A stretch of 64,000 nucleotides of DNA, from assembly GCA_964396375.1 (NCBI GenBank), contig CAYNEY010000033.1, positions 1-64,000 of the forward strand. Direction: 5' to 3'. This DNA is from FEN-1139 sp964396375 (GTDB lineage Bacteria; Myxococcota_A; Polyangia; Polyangiales; Polyangiaceae). Of the stretch, positions 8,547-17,452 are shown piece by piece (position 1 is the stretch's first letter; each line of letters begins with the position of its first letter). The notes below the pieces were generated by a model. The model ran no database searches and was not told the DNA's origin. It saw nothing but the letters and a program-made list of their open reading frames with translations. A program made the position numbers and the translations under genes.

Positions 8547-9731
8547 GTGAACACCCATGCTGCGCTGTTGAAGGAATTCCTGAGTCGAATTTGCGAGGGC
8601 GATCCGGAGGCCACGCGTCTCGATTTCAAGCAGTGGCTCCGGCGTCGCACGCAGATCCCGCTGGCAGCTGGTGCGGTGCTGCTGGCAGGTTGTGGCGCCG
8701 GGGACGAACAGGGGGACGGCGCGGGCACTCTCGGTGGTGACAGCTCTCAAGGTGGGTACGCGGAGGGAACAGCAGGCGTTCCTGAGGGAGGCGTCAGCAA
8801 CGGGGCAGGTGGTCAAGGAGGACATGGCGGTGCGACGCCAGCAGGCGGGCAGGCGAACCTCGGGGGAAGCACCGCGGCAGGTGGTGCCTTGGCGCTAGGA
8901 GGGGCGACGGCGTTCGGCCAGGGAGGCAGCAGTGGCGCGCTTGGGGGCGCGACCGGCACCGCGCTTGGCGGCGGGTCGGGGAGCGGCGAGGGCGGCGCGT
9001 CGGGGAGCGGCGAGGGCGGCGCGTCGGGGAGTGGCGAGGGCGGCGCGACCGGCACCGCGCTCGGCGGCGGGTCGGGGAGCGGCGAGGGTGGCGCGTCGGT
9101 GGAAGGGGGCAGCACGGGCTCGGGCCTCGGCGGTTTTGGAGGCGAAGGAACGCTCTACGGTATTCCCTTCGAGCTGAACTGCGATGACGGCATCGACAAT
9201 GACTTCGATGATCTTATCGACTGCGACGACTCCGACTGTATCGGTACTCTCGGATGCGGAGCCGACTACGCGATCCCCATCGAGCGGTGTGACGATGAGG
9301 TGGACAACGACGGTGATGAAGCCGTGGACTGCGACGACTCTGACTGCGCTGACGACGCCGCGTGCACCATTACCCTGAACCTCGAGCCTGAAGCACTGGA
9401 GCTCTGTCCGGTTGGAACGGAGGTCACACTGACTTTGGTCAACGGGACGAGCGAGCGGATCTTCTTACCCGGTTGTGAACACTACACCGTCGACTACGGT
9501 GATGGCGTAAAGACTCCCGACGTTTTGTGTGCAGTGGAGGGAGTTGCGCGGATCGTGGAACCAGGTGGGGAGTTCTCCGCGAGCTACCGTTGCCCCGACC
9601 GAGCTGGCACGGCAACACTCTGCATCCAGGTCAACCATGGCTGTACACCGGAGCTCCCACTCAGCCAGGCCTCCTGCATCAGCGAGGAGTGGAGTTGCAC
9701 TCCCCCCTTCACTCTCGTTCCATTGCCCTGA
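8547..9731 (+). CDS. Lipoprotein with Gly-rich linker and Asp/Cys-rich repeats
   Basis: A 394-aa surface lipoprotein without a known function. GTG 8547 follows a GAGGG site at 8532-8536. The N-terminus is a roughly 35-residue leader followed by LRRRTQIPLAAGAVLLAGC, so a Tat-type lipoprotein signal is possible. A linker with repeated GSGEGGAS units (about 8960-9110) follows, then two copies of an acidic Cys-bearing repeat (CDDGIDNDFDD... and CDDEVDNDGDE..., each ending DCDDSDC) that resembles the calcium-binding-like repeats common in myxobacterial secreted proteins. The C-terminal 110 residues form a Cys-rich, probably Ig-like domain. Confidence 0.75.
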   Translation: MNTHAALLKEFLSRICEGDPEATRLDFKQWLRRRTQIPLAAGAVLLAGCGAGDEQGDGAGTLGGDSSQGGYAEGTAGVPEGGVSNGAGGQGGHGGATPAGGQANLGGSTAAGGALALGGATAFGQGGSSGALGGATGTALGGGSGSGEGGASGSGEGGASGSGEGGATGTALGGGSGSGEGGASVEGGSTGSGLGGFGGEGTLYGIPFELNCDDGIDNDFDDLIDCDDSDCIGTLGCGADYAIPIERCDDEVDNDGDEAVDCDDSDCADDAACTITLNLEPEALELCPVGTEVTLTLVNGTSERIFLPGCEHYTVDYGDGVKTPDVLCAVEGVARIVEPGGEFSASYRCPDRAGTATLCIQVNHGCTPELPLSQASCISEEWSCTPPFTLVPLP

Positions 9732-10070
9732 GCTGCATCGCATTCTTCTCTTAGGTGGTTGTGACCGCACGCAGAGTCGCGTGGTGGTTGACTGGGTTGA
9801 GCTAGGGTCGCAACGGCGCGACTCTCGCATGGGGTCGCAGACCCTCTCGGTGTGGTGAGACACCGTGAATCTGCGAAAAATCGCCGTCACTGGGCGGCTG
9901 GCACGGTCTCTGCAGAGTGGCGCAGGAGCCCTCGAGCCAGAGTTCGAGCGGTTCCGTTGTCGCGTTGGCGAGTTCGAGCTTCCTGTCGGAGGTTGAGGGC
10001 TGGCGGGTGCGGCACGACAGAGATTGGCCGCTGCGAAACGCTCGGCCGCGAAGCAAAGGAGATTTTTCGA
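9732..10070. promoter_or_regulatory. Intergenic region upstream of the redox operon
   Basis: About 340 bp with no credible gene; overlapping open frames on both strands are compositional. It presumably holds the promoter of the eight-gene operon, but I cannot point to a clear -35/-10 pair or operator. Confidence 0.4.
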
Positions 10071-10385
10071 ATGCCAAACAGAAATGGAATGGGCCCGGAA
10101 GGGCGAGGACCGGGAACCGGTCGGGGTCTCGGGGGATGTGTGCCCACTGCTCGGGACGCTGCGCCGCCGGTGACAGGAGCAGGTCAGGGCTGGGGTCGTG
10201 GTCGCGGTCGAGGTGCTGGCTGTGGCGGAGGTGGCCAGCGCCGGCGTCTTGGATGGGGGCAGAACTGGGGAGGGGGTGTGGCGGACTCCAATCTGAGCGA
10301 GCAGGTGCGGCGCCTGGAAGACACTGTTGCAAGACTCGAGTCGGACCTGAGTGGGCGCGCTCACACCGAGGGCCCCACGAAGTGA
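10071..10385 (+). CDS. DUF5320-like small Gly/Arg-rich protein
   Basis: A 104-aa protein whose opening (MPNRNGMGPEGRGPGTGRG) is the signature of DUF5320 proteins, followed by a Gly/Arg-rich centre with two cysteines and a C-terminal coiled coil (SEQVRRLEDTVARLESDL). ATG 10071 has an AAAGGAG site at 10055-10061. In anaerobes such proteins are commonly encoded beside NifX-like proteins and MinD-type ferredoxin ATPases, which is the arrangement here. The biochemical role is unknown; a scaffold or metal/Fe-S accessory role is an inference. It overlaps the next gene by GTGA. Confidence 0.75.
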   Translation: MPNRNGMGPEGRGPGTGRGLGGCVPTARDAAPPVTGAGQGWGRGRGRGAGCGGGGQRRRLGWGQNWGGGVADSNLSEQVRRLEDTVARLESDLSGRAHTEGPTK

Positions 10386-10759
10386 CCAAGGTTGCCGTCA
10401 CATGCTCAGGTGATTCACTGGAGGCCGAGGTCGATCCCCGATTTGGTCGGTGTCCCGCCATCCTGATCGTCGACACTGACCAATTGACCTTCGACGTTGT
10501 CGGCAATACCGGCAGCGAACAGAGTGGTGGTGCCGGGATTGAGACGGCACGGCTGGTGGCCGAGCGCGGTGTGCGGGCGGTGCTGACCGGGAGCTGTGGT
10601 CCGAACGCACATCGCACGCTGACCGCTGCTGGCATTGAAATTTACACTGGGTGTCGCGGGACCGTCGCGGAAGCGGTAGCTGATTTCAAGGCGGATCGCC
10701 TCAAACGCGCTCAAGCACCGAATGTGGAGAGTCACTCGGGGATGGGTGGTCGTCGGTGA
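10382..10759 (+). CDS. NifX/NifB-C-like (Fe-Mo cofactor biosynthesis family) protein
   Basis: A 125-aa single-domain protein of the dinitrogenase iron-molybdenum cofactor biosynthesis family. The fold is recognised from KVAVTCSGDSLEAEVDPRFGRC at the start, the GAGIETARL helix and VRAVLTGSCGPNAHRTL. GTG 10382 overlaps the DUF5320 stop (GTGA), implying translational coupling. Family members bind Fe-S or Fe-Mo cluster precursors; no nitrogenase genes are present here, so a general cluster-carrier role is more likely. The C-terminus ends GMGGRR, a Met/Gly-rich tail often seen in family members. Confidence 0.85.
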   Translation: MTKVAVTCSGDSLEAEVDPRFGRCPAILIVDTDQLTFDVVGNTGSEQSGGAGIETARLVAERGVRAVLTGSCGPNAHRTLTAAGIEIYTGCRGTVAEAVADFKADRLKRAQAPNVESHSGMGGRR

Positions 10760-10802
10760 TGCTGATCGGGCGCGCGCCGTGCAAGAGTTGGAGTTCGAGG
10801 CG

Positions 10803-12656
10803 ATGACGGAAAGCTTCCGTATCGCCGTTGCGAGTGGGAAGGGTGGCACGGGCAAGACCACCATCTCCACCAACCTCACGGCCGCGCTCGCTCGCGCCGG
10901 TCACGCCGTGACCTACGTCGACTGTGACGTTGAAGAACCCAACGGCCACTTGTTTCTTGCTCCGGTCTGGGACAATCGGCAGGAAGTGAGCATTCCGGTC
11001 CCCGAGGTGGATGCAATGCTCTGCACCCATTGCGGAGCGTGTCAGCGGGCATGTCGTCACTCGGCCATCGTGGTGCTGGCGAGTGAGCTTCTCACCTTTC
11101 CGAAGTTGTGCCACGGCTGTGGGGGTTGCATTCTGGCTTGCCCTCAGCGTGCTCTTCGCGAGGTGCCGCGCCCGATCGGCTGGCTCGAGACTGGTCGGGT
11201 AATGTTTGGGGACTCGCGAGCTGCAGGCTTCCTGCGAGGACAGCTCGAGGTTGGTGAGGCCACGGCGCCACCGGTGATCCGAGCTGTGCTGGAGGCCATG
11301 CCGAAGGAGGGGATCCTCGTCATCGATGCGCCTCCAGGCACCTCCTGCCCCGTGATCGCATCGGTCAAGGATGCAGACGTCGTGCTTCTGGTGACCGAGC
11401 CCACACCATTTGGACTCAACGACCTCAAGCTTGCGGTCGAAATGGTGAGAGAACTCGGAGTACCCGTCGCTGTAGCGATCAACCGTGCAGGTACCGGTGA
11501 CCGTGCCGTGTATGATTACCTAGCGAATGAGAAGATCCCCATCCTCCTGGAACTCACGAACGATCGGCGTATCGCGAAGGCGTACTCGGAGGGCAAGTTG
11601 GCGCTCGAGGTCGAACCTACGCTCGGATCGCAGTTGCTCGAGCTTGTGACCGAGCTGCGTGAACTCTCGCACCAAGAGCGCCCCAAAGCCTGCGTGAGCC
11701 CACCCGTGCGGGCAGCCGAGACCCTGTCTCGAAGCGAGATCCCCCAGTCATTGGTCCGCTTGGGTCGGCGTCGCGAGATTCCAGAGTTGGTTGTCTTGAG
11801 CGGGAAAGGGGGAACCGGGAAGACCAGCATCGTGGCATCGCTGGCTGCGCTCGGCCGGCGGGTGGCACTGGCCGATTGTGATGTGGATGCGGCAGATCTA
11901 CATCTGGTGCTGGAGCCGACCATCAAGAAACAAACGCCCTTTTCTGGAGGCGCGATCGCCCAAATCAGGGCTGATGACTGCCAGAACTGCGGGCAGTGCC
12001 ATAGGTACTGCCGCTTTTCTGCGGTTATTCCTGCTCTAGTCGCCACACAGGCAACCTACACGATCGATGCTACGGCTTGCGAAGGCTGCGGGGTGTGTGT
12101 GGACAACTGCCCAAGCGCCGCCATCGACTTCTTTCCGGTGATCAACGGGCAGTGGTTCGTTTCCGAGACCCGACTCGGACCGATGGTGCATGCCCGGTTG
12201 GGCGTGGCCCAAGAGAACAGCGGCAAAATGGTTTCTTTGGTGCGCCGGGAGGCGCGCATCGAGGCTGAGCGGCAGGATCGCGAGCTTCTGATCTGCGATG
12301 GCTCACCAGGGATTGGCTGTCCAGTCCTCGCCTCGCTCACCGGAGCCCGACAGGTGCTGCTGGTGACCGAACCTACCGTATCGGGTTACCACGACCTCGA
12401 ACGGGTGGTTGAGCTCGCCAAACAGCTGGGCGTGCCAGCAGGGATCTGTATCAACAAATCGGATCTCAATCCTGAGATGACAGCTCATATCGAGCTTCAG
12501 GCCGCGCGGTGGAACCTGCCGGTTTTCGGCACTGTCCGCTACGATGACGCGGTGACCACAGCCCAGATCGAACGGCGCGCCGTCGTTGAACTCGAGGCTG
12601 GACCCGCAGCGATGGATATCGCGTCCTTGTGGACGCGGCTTCGAGCTGCCTTGTGA
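10803..12656 (+). CDS. Tandem-fused double MinD-type ATPase with inserted ferredoxin domains
   Basis: A 617-aa cytoplasmic P-loop protein made of two copies of the COG1149 architecture (MinD-superfamily ATPase with an inserted 2x[4Fe-4S] ferredoxin), normally two adjacent genes. Copy 1: KGGTGKT near residues 13-19, then CTHCGACQRAC and CHGCGGCILAC near residues 74-115. Copy 2: KGGTGKT near 330-337, then CQNCGQCHRYC and CEGCGVCVDNC near 393-435. Each copy also has a DAPPGTSCP or DGSPGIGCP motif and a VTEPT segment. It probably couples ATP hydrolysis to Fe-S assembly or electron transfer; the exact role of the family is not established. ATG 10803 places the P-loop at the usual position; the weak upstream site leaves some doubt. 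Confidence 0.9.
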   Translation: MTESFRIAVASGKGGTGKTTISTNLTAALARAGHAVTYVDCDVEEPNGHLFLAPVWDNRQEVSIPVPEVDAMLCTHCGACQRACRHSAIVVLASELLTFPKLCHGCGGCILACPQRALREVPRPIGWLETGRVMFGDSRAAGFLRGQLEVGEATAPPVIRAVLEAMPKEGILVIDAPPGTSCPVIASVKDADVVLLVTEPTPFGLNDLKLAVEMVRELGVPVAVAINRAGTGDRAVYDYLANEKIPILLELTNDRRIAKAYSEGKLALEVEPTLGSQLLELVTELRELSHQERPKACVSPPVRAAETLSRSEIPQSLVRLGRRREIPELVVLSGKGGTGKTSIVASLAALGRRVALADCDVDAADLHLVLEPTIKKQTPFSGGAIAQIRADDCQNCGQCHRYCRFSAVIPALVATQATYTIDATACEGCGVCVDNCPSAAIDFFPVINGQWFVSETRLGPMVHARLGVAQENSGKMVSLVRREARIEAERQDRELLICDGSPGIGCPVLASLTGARQVLLVTEPTVSGYHDLERVVELAKQLGVPAGICINKSDLNPEMTAHIELQAARWNLPVFGTVRYDDAVTTAQIERRAVVELEAGPAAMDIASLWTRLRAAL

Positions 12657-12674
12657 ACGCCAGAAGGTGAGAGC

Positions 12675-13937
12675 ATGACAACGGAAAAAACCTGTGACAC
12701 CTGTGATGATCTCGACTGCGCCGCCCGCAGCAAGCAATCTTCGGAGCACGATCGAGAGGTGGCCGAGCAACAGCGACTTTTGGCCCGCATGTCCCAGATC
12801 ACGCACAAGCTGCTGGTGATGTCAGGCAAGGGTGGTGTCGGCAAGAGCACCGTGGCGGTCAACTTGGCTGTATCGCTAGCACTTGCAGGCAAACGCGTTG
12901 GGTTGCTCGACGTCGATCTCCACGGACCCAGCGTTCCGAGACTGCTTGGGCTGACAGGGCAACCCGTGGTGGCTGAGAACGACGTCCTTGTACCTCTCGA
13001 GGTTGACTGCGGTGCAGGCTCGCTCCGGGTGATGTCGATCGGATTTCTGCTCCGGGAACGCGATGACGCAGTGATTTGGCGAGGCCCGCGGAAGTTCGGC
13101 GTCATCAAGCAGTTTCTGACCGACGTTGCTTGGGGTGAGCTCGACTATCTGGTTGTCGATGCGCCGCCAGGAACTGGCGATGAGCCCTTGGCTGTGGCTC
13201 AACTGCTGGAGGGTGCCGATGGCGCAGTGGTCGTCACCACCCCTCAGGAACTCGCAGTGCAGGATGTTCGTAGATCCATCATGTTCTGCCGACAGCTGGC
13301 CTTGCCGGTGTTGGGCGTGGTGGAGAACATGAGTGGGTTTTTGTGTCCGAAGTGCCACGAACTCTTCCCCATCTTCGGCACGGATGGGGGCCGAGTCATG
13401 GCAGAAGAGATGAAAGTTCCCTTCTTGACCTCGATTCCGATCGAACCCGAGGTAGTTCGCTCGGGTGATGGAGGTGTTCCGGTCGTGCGCCAGCACCCCC
13501 ATTCGGAGACAGCGAAGGCCTTTGGACGCATCGTGCGTCAGCTGCTGGAGCGGGAGCCCGCCTCTCCCCAAACAACACAGCTGGTGTCAGGGGGTGTCAC
13601 GCGGATTGCGATTCCGGTGTCCGAGGGCATCCTCGCGTCGCATTTCGGCCATTCGGAACACTTCGTGTTTTTCGATATTGCTGCCGACCGAAGGACTATT
13701 CTGACCGAGGTCCAGAAGAAGCCGCCACCTCACGAACCCGGCACCTATCCCAAGTGGTTGCGGGAGGAAGGCGTGAATCTGGTGATTGCCGGAGGGATGG
13801 GTTCGCGGGCGATGAGCCTCTTCGAGCAGCAGGGAATAACCGTGGTGGTTGGTGCGTCTCCCGTGGGGCCGAGGCAGCTCGTGGAACAGGTGCTTTCTGG
13901 CAAGTTGACCTCCGGTGCCAATGTCTGCGATCACTGA
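12675..13937 (+). CDS. Mrp/NBP35-family Fe-S carrier ATPase fused to a NifX-like domain
   Basis: A 420-aa protein. Residues about 1-290 are an Mrp (ApbC) P-loop ATPase: KGGVGKST near residue 50, DLHGPSVPRLL, DAPPGTGDE and the cluster-binding CPKC near residue 224. An extra Cys-rich N-terminus (CDTCDDLDC) precedes the P-loop. Residues about 308-420 are a second NifX/NifB-C-like domain (RIAIPVSEGILASHFGHSEHF). ATG 12675 follows a GAAGGTGAG site, 18 bp after the previous gene. Mrp proteins bind and deliver [4Fe-4S] clusters; joining the carrier to a NifX-like domain suggests direct cluster hand-over. Confidence 0.9.
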   Translation: MTTEKTCDTCDDLDCAARSKQSSEHDREVAEQQRLLARMSQITHKLLVMSGKGGVGKSTVAVNLAVSLALAGKRVGLLDVDLHGPSVPRLLGLTGQPVVAENDVLVPLEVDCGAGSLRVMSIGFLLRERDDAVIWRGPRKFGVIKQFLTDVAWGELDYLVVDAPPGTGDEPLAVAQLLEGADGAVVVTTPQELAVQDVRRSIMFCRQLALPVLGVVENMSGFLCPKCHELFPIFGTDGGRVMAEEMKVPFLTSIPIEPEVVRSGDGGVPVVRQHPHSETAKAFGRIVRQLLEREPASPQTTQLVSGGVTRIAIPVSEGILASHFGHSEHFVFFDIAADRRTILTEVQKKPPPHEPGTYPKWLREEGVNLVIAGGMGSRAMSLFEQQGITVVVGASPVGPRQLVEQVLSGKLTSGANVCDH

Positions 13938-13946
13938 GGAGTGGAG

Positions 13947-15134
13947 ATGACCAATTCGGAGAAGAATGAGGCATCGCAGGACGAGGTGAGCTCATCTGTG
14001 CGGCGCTTGTTGTTGTTCATGGTTCTTGCCTGTCTGGCTGGCGTTGCCGTGTCGGTCGAACTCACGCGAATCCATGTGCTCGTGCACACCGATCCAACCT
14101 TTCATTCTGTGTGCGCGGTGAGTGAAGGCGTCAATTGTGAGACAGTGGCTTCGTCACCGTACTCGGTCTTCGCCGGTATCCCGGTCTCGGTATGGGGGAT
14201 CTTTGGCTACGCGTTGATTGGTGTGCGGGCGCTCGCCGGTTTGAGAGGGAAAGACTCAGCCCCCAAGACTATCGCGAGTCTGTTTCTCCTCTCTCTATTC
14301 TCTGTGGCCACCTCGGCAGTGCTGGCGGTGATCTCGCAGACGCGGATCCAGTCTTTGTGCCTGTTCTGCACTGCCTCCTACGTGGTGAGTGCGGTGCTGC
14401 TGCTGCTCGCGGTTCTTGCTTGGAGAAGAACCCGATCGAGCTTTGCCGCCTTGTTTGCCGCCGAGATGTGTGCTTTGGGAGAGAAACCGAAGGGCACATT
14501 GGCTTGGGTGGTGGTGCCGGGGACGCTGCTCATGGGTCTCTATGCCTATCTCCCTACCTACTGGAGCAGTCCTGGTTGGGATGATCTCCCGAAACTCCCC
14601 ACTGGCACGGATGAGCGGGGACACTATTGGATCGGCGCCCGCGAGCCAAAGCTCACGGTGGTGGAGTTCTCTGACTACCAGTGCCCGCATTGCCGAGCCG
14701 CCCACAAGGCGATTCGCGCTATGGTGGCCAAGTACCCGGACATTCGGTTCATTCACCGCCATTTCCCGTTGGATATGGCCTGCAATCCCAAGCTCCGACG
14801 ACCCTTCCACCGGCGAGCCTGCCTATTCGCGGAGGCGGCTGAGTGCGCGGGTCGGCAGGGACAGTTCTGGGCGATGAATGACGCTCTCTACTCGGTGCAA
14901 GATAGGCAGAAGTCGGTGGATGTGGATCCGATGCAACTGGCGGTCCGGCTCGGGCTGAACCGCGTCGAGTTCAAGCAGTGTCTCGAGTCGCACCAGACGG
15001 CCGCTCGTGTGGCTACCGATCTGAGCGACGGTGAGTCACATCGGATCACCGGAACCCCGACCTATGTGGTAAAGGACCGACTGTTTGTGGGTAGGATCTC
15101 CGAAAAACAGCTGGAGGAACTGTTGGGCTCGTAG
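13947..15134 (+). CDS. VKOR-DsbA fusion thiol-disulfide oxidoreductase
   Basis: A 395-aa membrane protein. The N-terminal half is a vitamin K epoxide reductase domain of four to five membrane helices with a periplasmic Cys pair (VCAVSEGVNC, near residues 56-64) and the quinone-side CLFC (near 138-141). After another hydrophobic segment comes a DsbA-like thioredoxin domain with CPHC (near 246-249) and the cis-Pro region TGTPTYVV. In known homologs VKOR reoxidises the Dsb partner and passes electrons to quinone, replacing DsbB. ATG 13947 is preferred over GTG 13941 because a GAGGAG-type site sits just upstream. It starts 10 bp after the Mrp gene. Confidence 0.92.
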   Translation: MTNSEKNEASQDEVSSSVRRLLLFMVLACLAGVAVSVELTRIHVLVHTDPTFHSVCAVSEGVNCETVASSPYSVFAGIPVSVWGIFGYALIGVRALAGLRGKDSAPKTIASLFLLSLFSVATSAVLAVISQTRIQSLCLFCTASYVVSAVLLLLAVLAWRRTRSSFAALFAAEMCALGEKPKGTLAWVVVPGTLLMGLYAYLPTYWSSPGWDDLPKLPTGTDERGHYWIGAREPKLTVVEFSDYQCPHCRAAHKAIRAMVAKYPDIRFIHRHFPLDMACNPKLRRPFHRRACLFAEAAECAGRQGQFWAMNDALYSVQDRQKSVDVDPMQLAVRLGLNRVEFKQCLESHQTAARVATDLSDGESHRITGTPTYVVKDRLFVGRISEKQLEELLGS

Positions 15135-15178
15135 GCACCAACGGTTCGAGCCGGGCAAAACCCGGAAGGGACAATCCC

Positions 15179-16900
15179 GTGAGCAACCAAGAGGCACACA
15201 AGGTCAAGGAGAGCGGTCGCCGGATTGTAGTCATCGGTGGTTCAGCGGCTGGCCCCAAGGCTGCGGCGCGGGCGCGTCGATTGGATGAGGGTGCGGAGGT
15301 CACGATCCTCCAGAAGTCACCGGATCTTTCGATGGCTTCCTGTGGCTATCCCTACTACGTGGGGGGGTTCTTCGACGACCGTCGGATGCTCTTGTCGACG
15401 CCGACGGGAGTGGTGCGCGATCCAACCTTCTATTTGAAGGCCAAGGGGATCGTTGCCCGAACGGAGACGAGCGTCATTGCCATCCATCGCGACCGAAAGC
15501 TGGTGGTTGCGAAGGATCTCAGAACCGGCGCAGAAGAAGAGATCGCGTATGACAGTTTGATCATCGCGACCGGAGCCGTTCCCAAGATCCCTCCAATTCC
15601 AGGCGCTTCACTGGCGGGAGTCACCACTCTACAATCCATGCAGGACGCGGACTTCTTGCGACAAGTGCGCGACCAGCGGCTGGTGAAACAGGCGGTGATC
15701 ATTGGTGGCGGCCTGATTGGCGTGGAAACCTGTGAGGCCTTGCATCTGGCAGGTCTTCGCCTGACCATCGTCGAGCTTCTGCCGCAGCTGCTCACGTTTC
15801 TAGACCTCGAGCTCGCCAAGTTGGTGGAGAACCATGTGCGAGCTAAGGGCGCCAATGTTATCACTGGCAATGGAGTGGCGGAGTTTTTGGGTGATGGGGG
15901 AAAGCTGGTGGGAATTCGGCTGCAGAGTGGGGAGGTGTTGAACTGTGAGCTCGCGGTGATTGCGATCGGCGTCACACCCAATACCAGTCTGGCTCGTGAA
16001 GCCGGTCTCCAACTGGGGCAGTCCGGTGGGATTGTGGTCAACGAGTACATGCGGACCTCCGATCCCGCAATCCTCGCGGCAGGCGACTGTGTCGAGATCG
16101 AACATCGAATCCACAAGGGGCGAGTGCATGCCCCCTATGGGGATCTGGCAAACCTACAGGGCCGAGTGGCGGGTGAAAATGCGATCCTGGGTGACTCGGC
16201 GCGGTTTCCTGGGACAATCCAGACCGGGATCTGCAAAATCTTCGATTATGCGGCGGGTTCCACCGGGCTCTCCGAAAAGGCCGCCCGACGAATCTACGGT
16301 GATGCGATCGAGACAGTGATCAACGCCAGTCCCGACAAGCCAAGCTTCATGCGTCCAGCGGTTCTGGTGACAAAGCTCACGGTCAATCGTCAGGACAAGA
16401 CCATTGTAGGTGCTCAGTGTGTCGGTCCAGGGGATGTGAGCAAGCAGCTGGCGATTTGGGCGATGGCGATCCAGGGCAAGCTGACTGTCGACGACGTGGC
16501 CAATGCCGATCTCCCGTATGCACCGCCCTTCTCCCTCGCCATCGATCACAGCATCGCCACCGCGCATATCATTCAGAACAAGCTCACCGGACGGATGCTA
16601 GGGATCTCTTCGCTGGAATTGAAGCGGCGACTAGAGGAAAAAGAGCGGATCTTTCTGCTCGATGCGCGTAGCCCCGACGAGTACGAGCAGATGCGACTCG
16701 GAATTGGTGAGCATCTGATCCCGCTTGGTGCCCTGCGCAGTAGGCTCTCGGAATTGCCCAAGGACCAGGACATCGTGTGCTTCTGCAAGATTTCTCTGCG
16801 CGGCTATGAGGCCGCCCGAGTCCTGGTGGGTCATGGATTCTCCAACGTGAAGGTACTTGAGGGAGGCATCATGGCCTGGCCGTTTGCGAGAGAGAAATGA
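15179..16900 (+). CDS. CoA-disulfide/persulfide reductase with C-terminal rhodanese domain
   Basis: A 573-aa FAD-dependent pyridine nucleotide-disulfide oxidoreductase of the CoADR-Rhd type. Visible are the FAD-binding VIGGSAAGPKAAARAR, the single active-site Cys in SMASCGYPY (near residue 53), the NAD(P)-binding IIGGGLIGVETCE, the second FAD segment ILAAGDC, and a rhodanese domain from about residue 475 with a CKISLR active loop (Cys near 535). Characterised relatives reduce CoA-disulfide, CoA-persulfide or polysulfide with NAD(P)H. GTG 15179 follows a GGAAGGG site. It is followed by an ATGA overlap with the thioesterase. Confidence 0.9.
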   Translation: MSNQEAHKVKESGRRIVVIGGSAAGPKAAARARRLDEGAEVTILQKSPDLSMASCGYPYYVGGFFDDRRMLLSTPTGVVRDPTFYLKAKGIVARTETSVIAIHRDRKLVVAKDLRTGAEEEIAYDSLIIATGAVPKIPPIPGASLAGVTTLQSMQDADFLRQVRDQRLVKQAVIIGGGLIGVETCEALHLAGLRLTIVELLPQLLTFLDLELAKLVENHVRAKGANVITGNGVAEFLGDGGKLVGIRLQSGEVLNCELAVIAIGVTPNTSLAREAGLQLGQSGGIVVNEYMRTSDPAILAAGDCVEIEHRIHKGRVHAPYGDLANLQGRVAGENAILGDSARFPGTIQTGICKIFDYAAGSTGLSEKAARRIYGDAIETVINASPDKPSFMRPAVLVTKLTVNRQDKTIVGAQCVGPGDVSKQLAIWAMAIQGKLTVDDVANADLPYAPPFSLAIDHSIATAHIIQNKLTGRMLGISSLELKRRLEEKERIFLLDARSPDEYEQMRLGIGEHLIPLGALRSRLSELPKDQDIVCFCKISLRGYEAARVLVGHGFSNVKVLEGGIMAWPFAREK

Positions 16901-17415
16901 AAGGATCGGAGGACAACGCAGCCCCTCGACCACGCCCCAATCACCCGTCACATGAGTCTGGATCGGCATTGTTCCTCCAACCGACTCAGACCATGCTTGA
17001 GACCCTGGCTCGGGCGCACCACCGCGAGTGTCTGTTGTGCGGAACCAAGAATCCGACCGGGTTCGGTCTCAAGTTCGTGGTCGAGTCGAGCGGTGCGGTA
17101 ACAGCTTCTTTCGACTGTCCGGAGGAGCTGTGCAGTTATGCCATGACGCTCCACGGTGGCGTGGTCTCCGCACTGCTGGATGCGGCGATGACCAACGCGC
17201 TGTTCTCGGTGGGGCTCACGGGTGTGACGGCGGAGCTTACGGTTCGCTTTCTCTCGCGGGTCGCTCTGAACCAAAAGGCCAAGATCCGTGGCAGTCTGGA
17301 GCGCATCACACCCCGTCTGGTCTGGACGAAGGGTGAGCTGGAGCAAGAGGCAATGGTGGTGGCCCGCGCTTCAGCCAAGTTTTTCGTGACCTCAAGGCTC
17401 GAGATCGGGGCTTGA
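16897..17415 (+). CDS. PaaI-like hotdog-fold thioesterase
   Basis: A 172-aa hotdog protein with the PaaI-type motif LHGGVVSALLDAAM and the downstream strand TAELTVRFLSRV. Such enzymes hydrolyse acyl-CoA thioesters. ATG 16897 overlaps the reductase stop (ATGA). The first 30 or so residues are Pro/His-rich and not part of the fold, so an internal start near MLETLARAHH (16993) is possible. A Cys pair (CLLC) lies just before the hotdog domain, as in a subset of this family. Substrate unknown. Confidence 0.85.
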   Translation: MKGSEDNAAPRPRPNHPSHESGSALFLQPTQTMLETLARAHHRECLLCGTKNPTGFGLKFVVESSGAVTASFDCPEELCSYAMTLHGGVVSALLDAAMTNALFSVGLTGVTAELTVRFLSRVALNQKAKIRGSLERITPRLVWTKGELEQEAMVVARASAKFFVTSRLEIGA

Positions 17416-17452
17416 GGCTGATCCATCAGACGCTTGCTGTGAGTACCGCTCC

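Noticed and set aside
9465..10364. 299-aa minus-strand open frame
   Set aside because: Covers the end of a lipoprotein gene and the DUF5320 gene in antisense; low-complexity Ser/Arg/Pro content.
10382..13937. Nitrogen-fixation cluster
   Set aside because: NifX-like domains occur, but no nifHDK, nifE/N or NifB radical-SAM part is present; these families are widespread outside nitrogen fixers.
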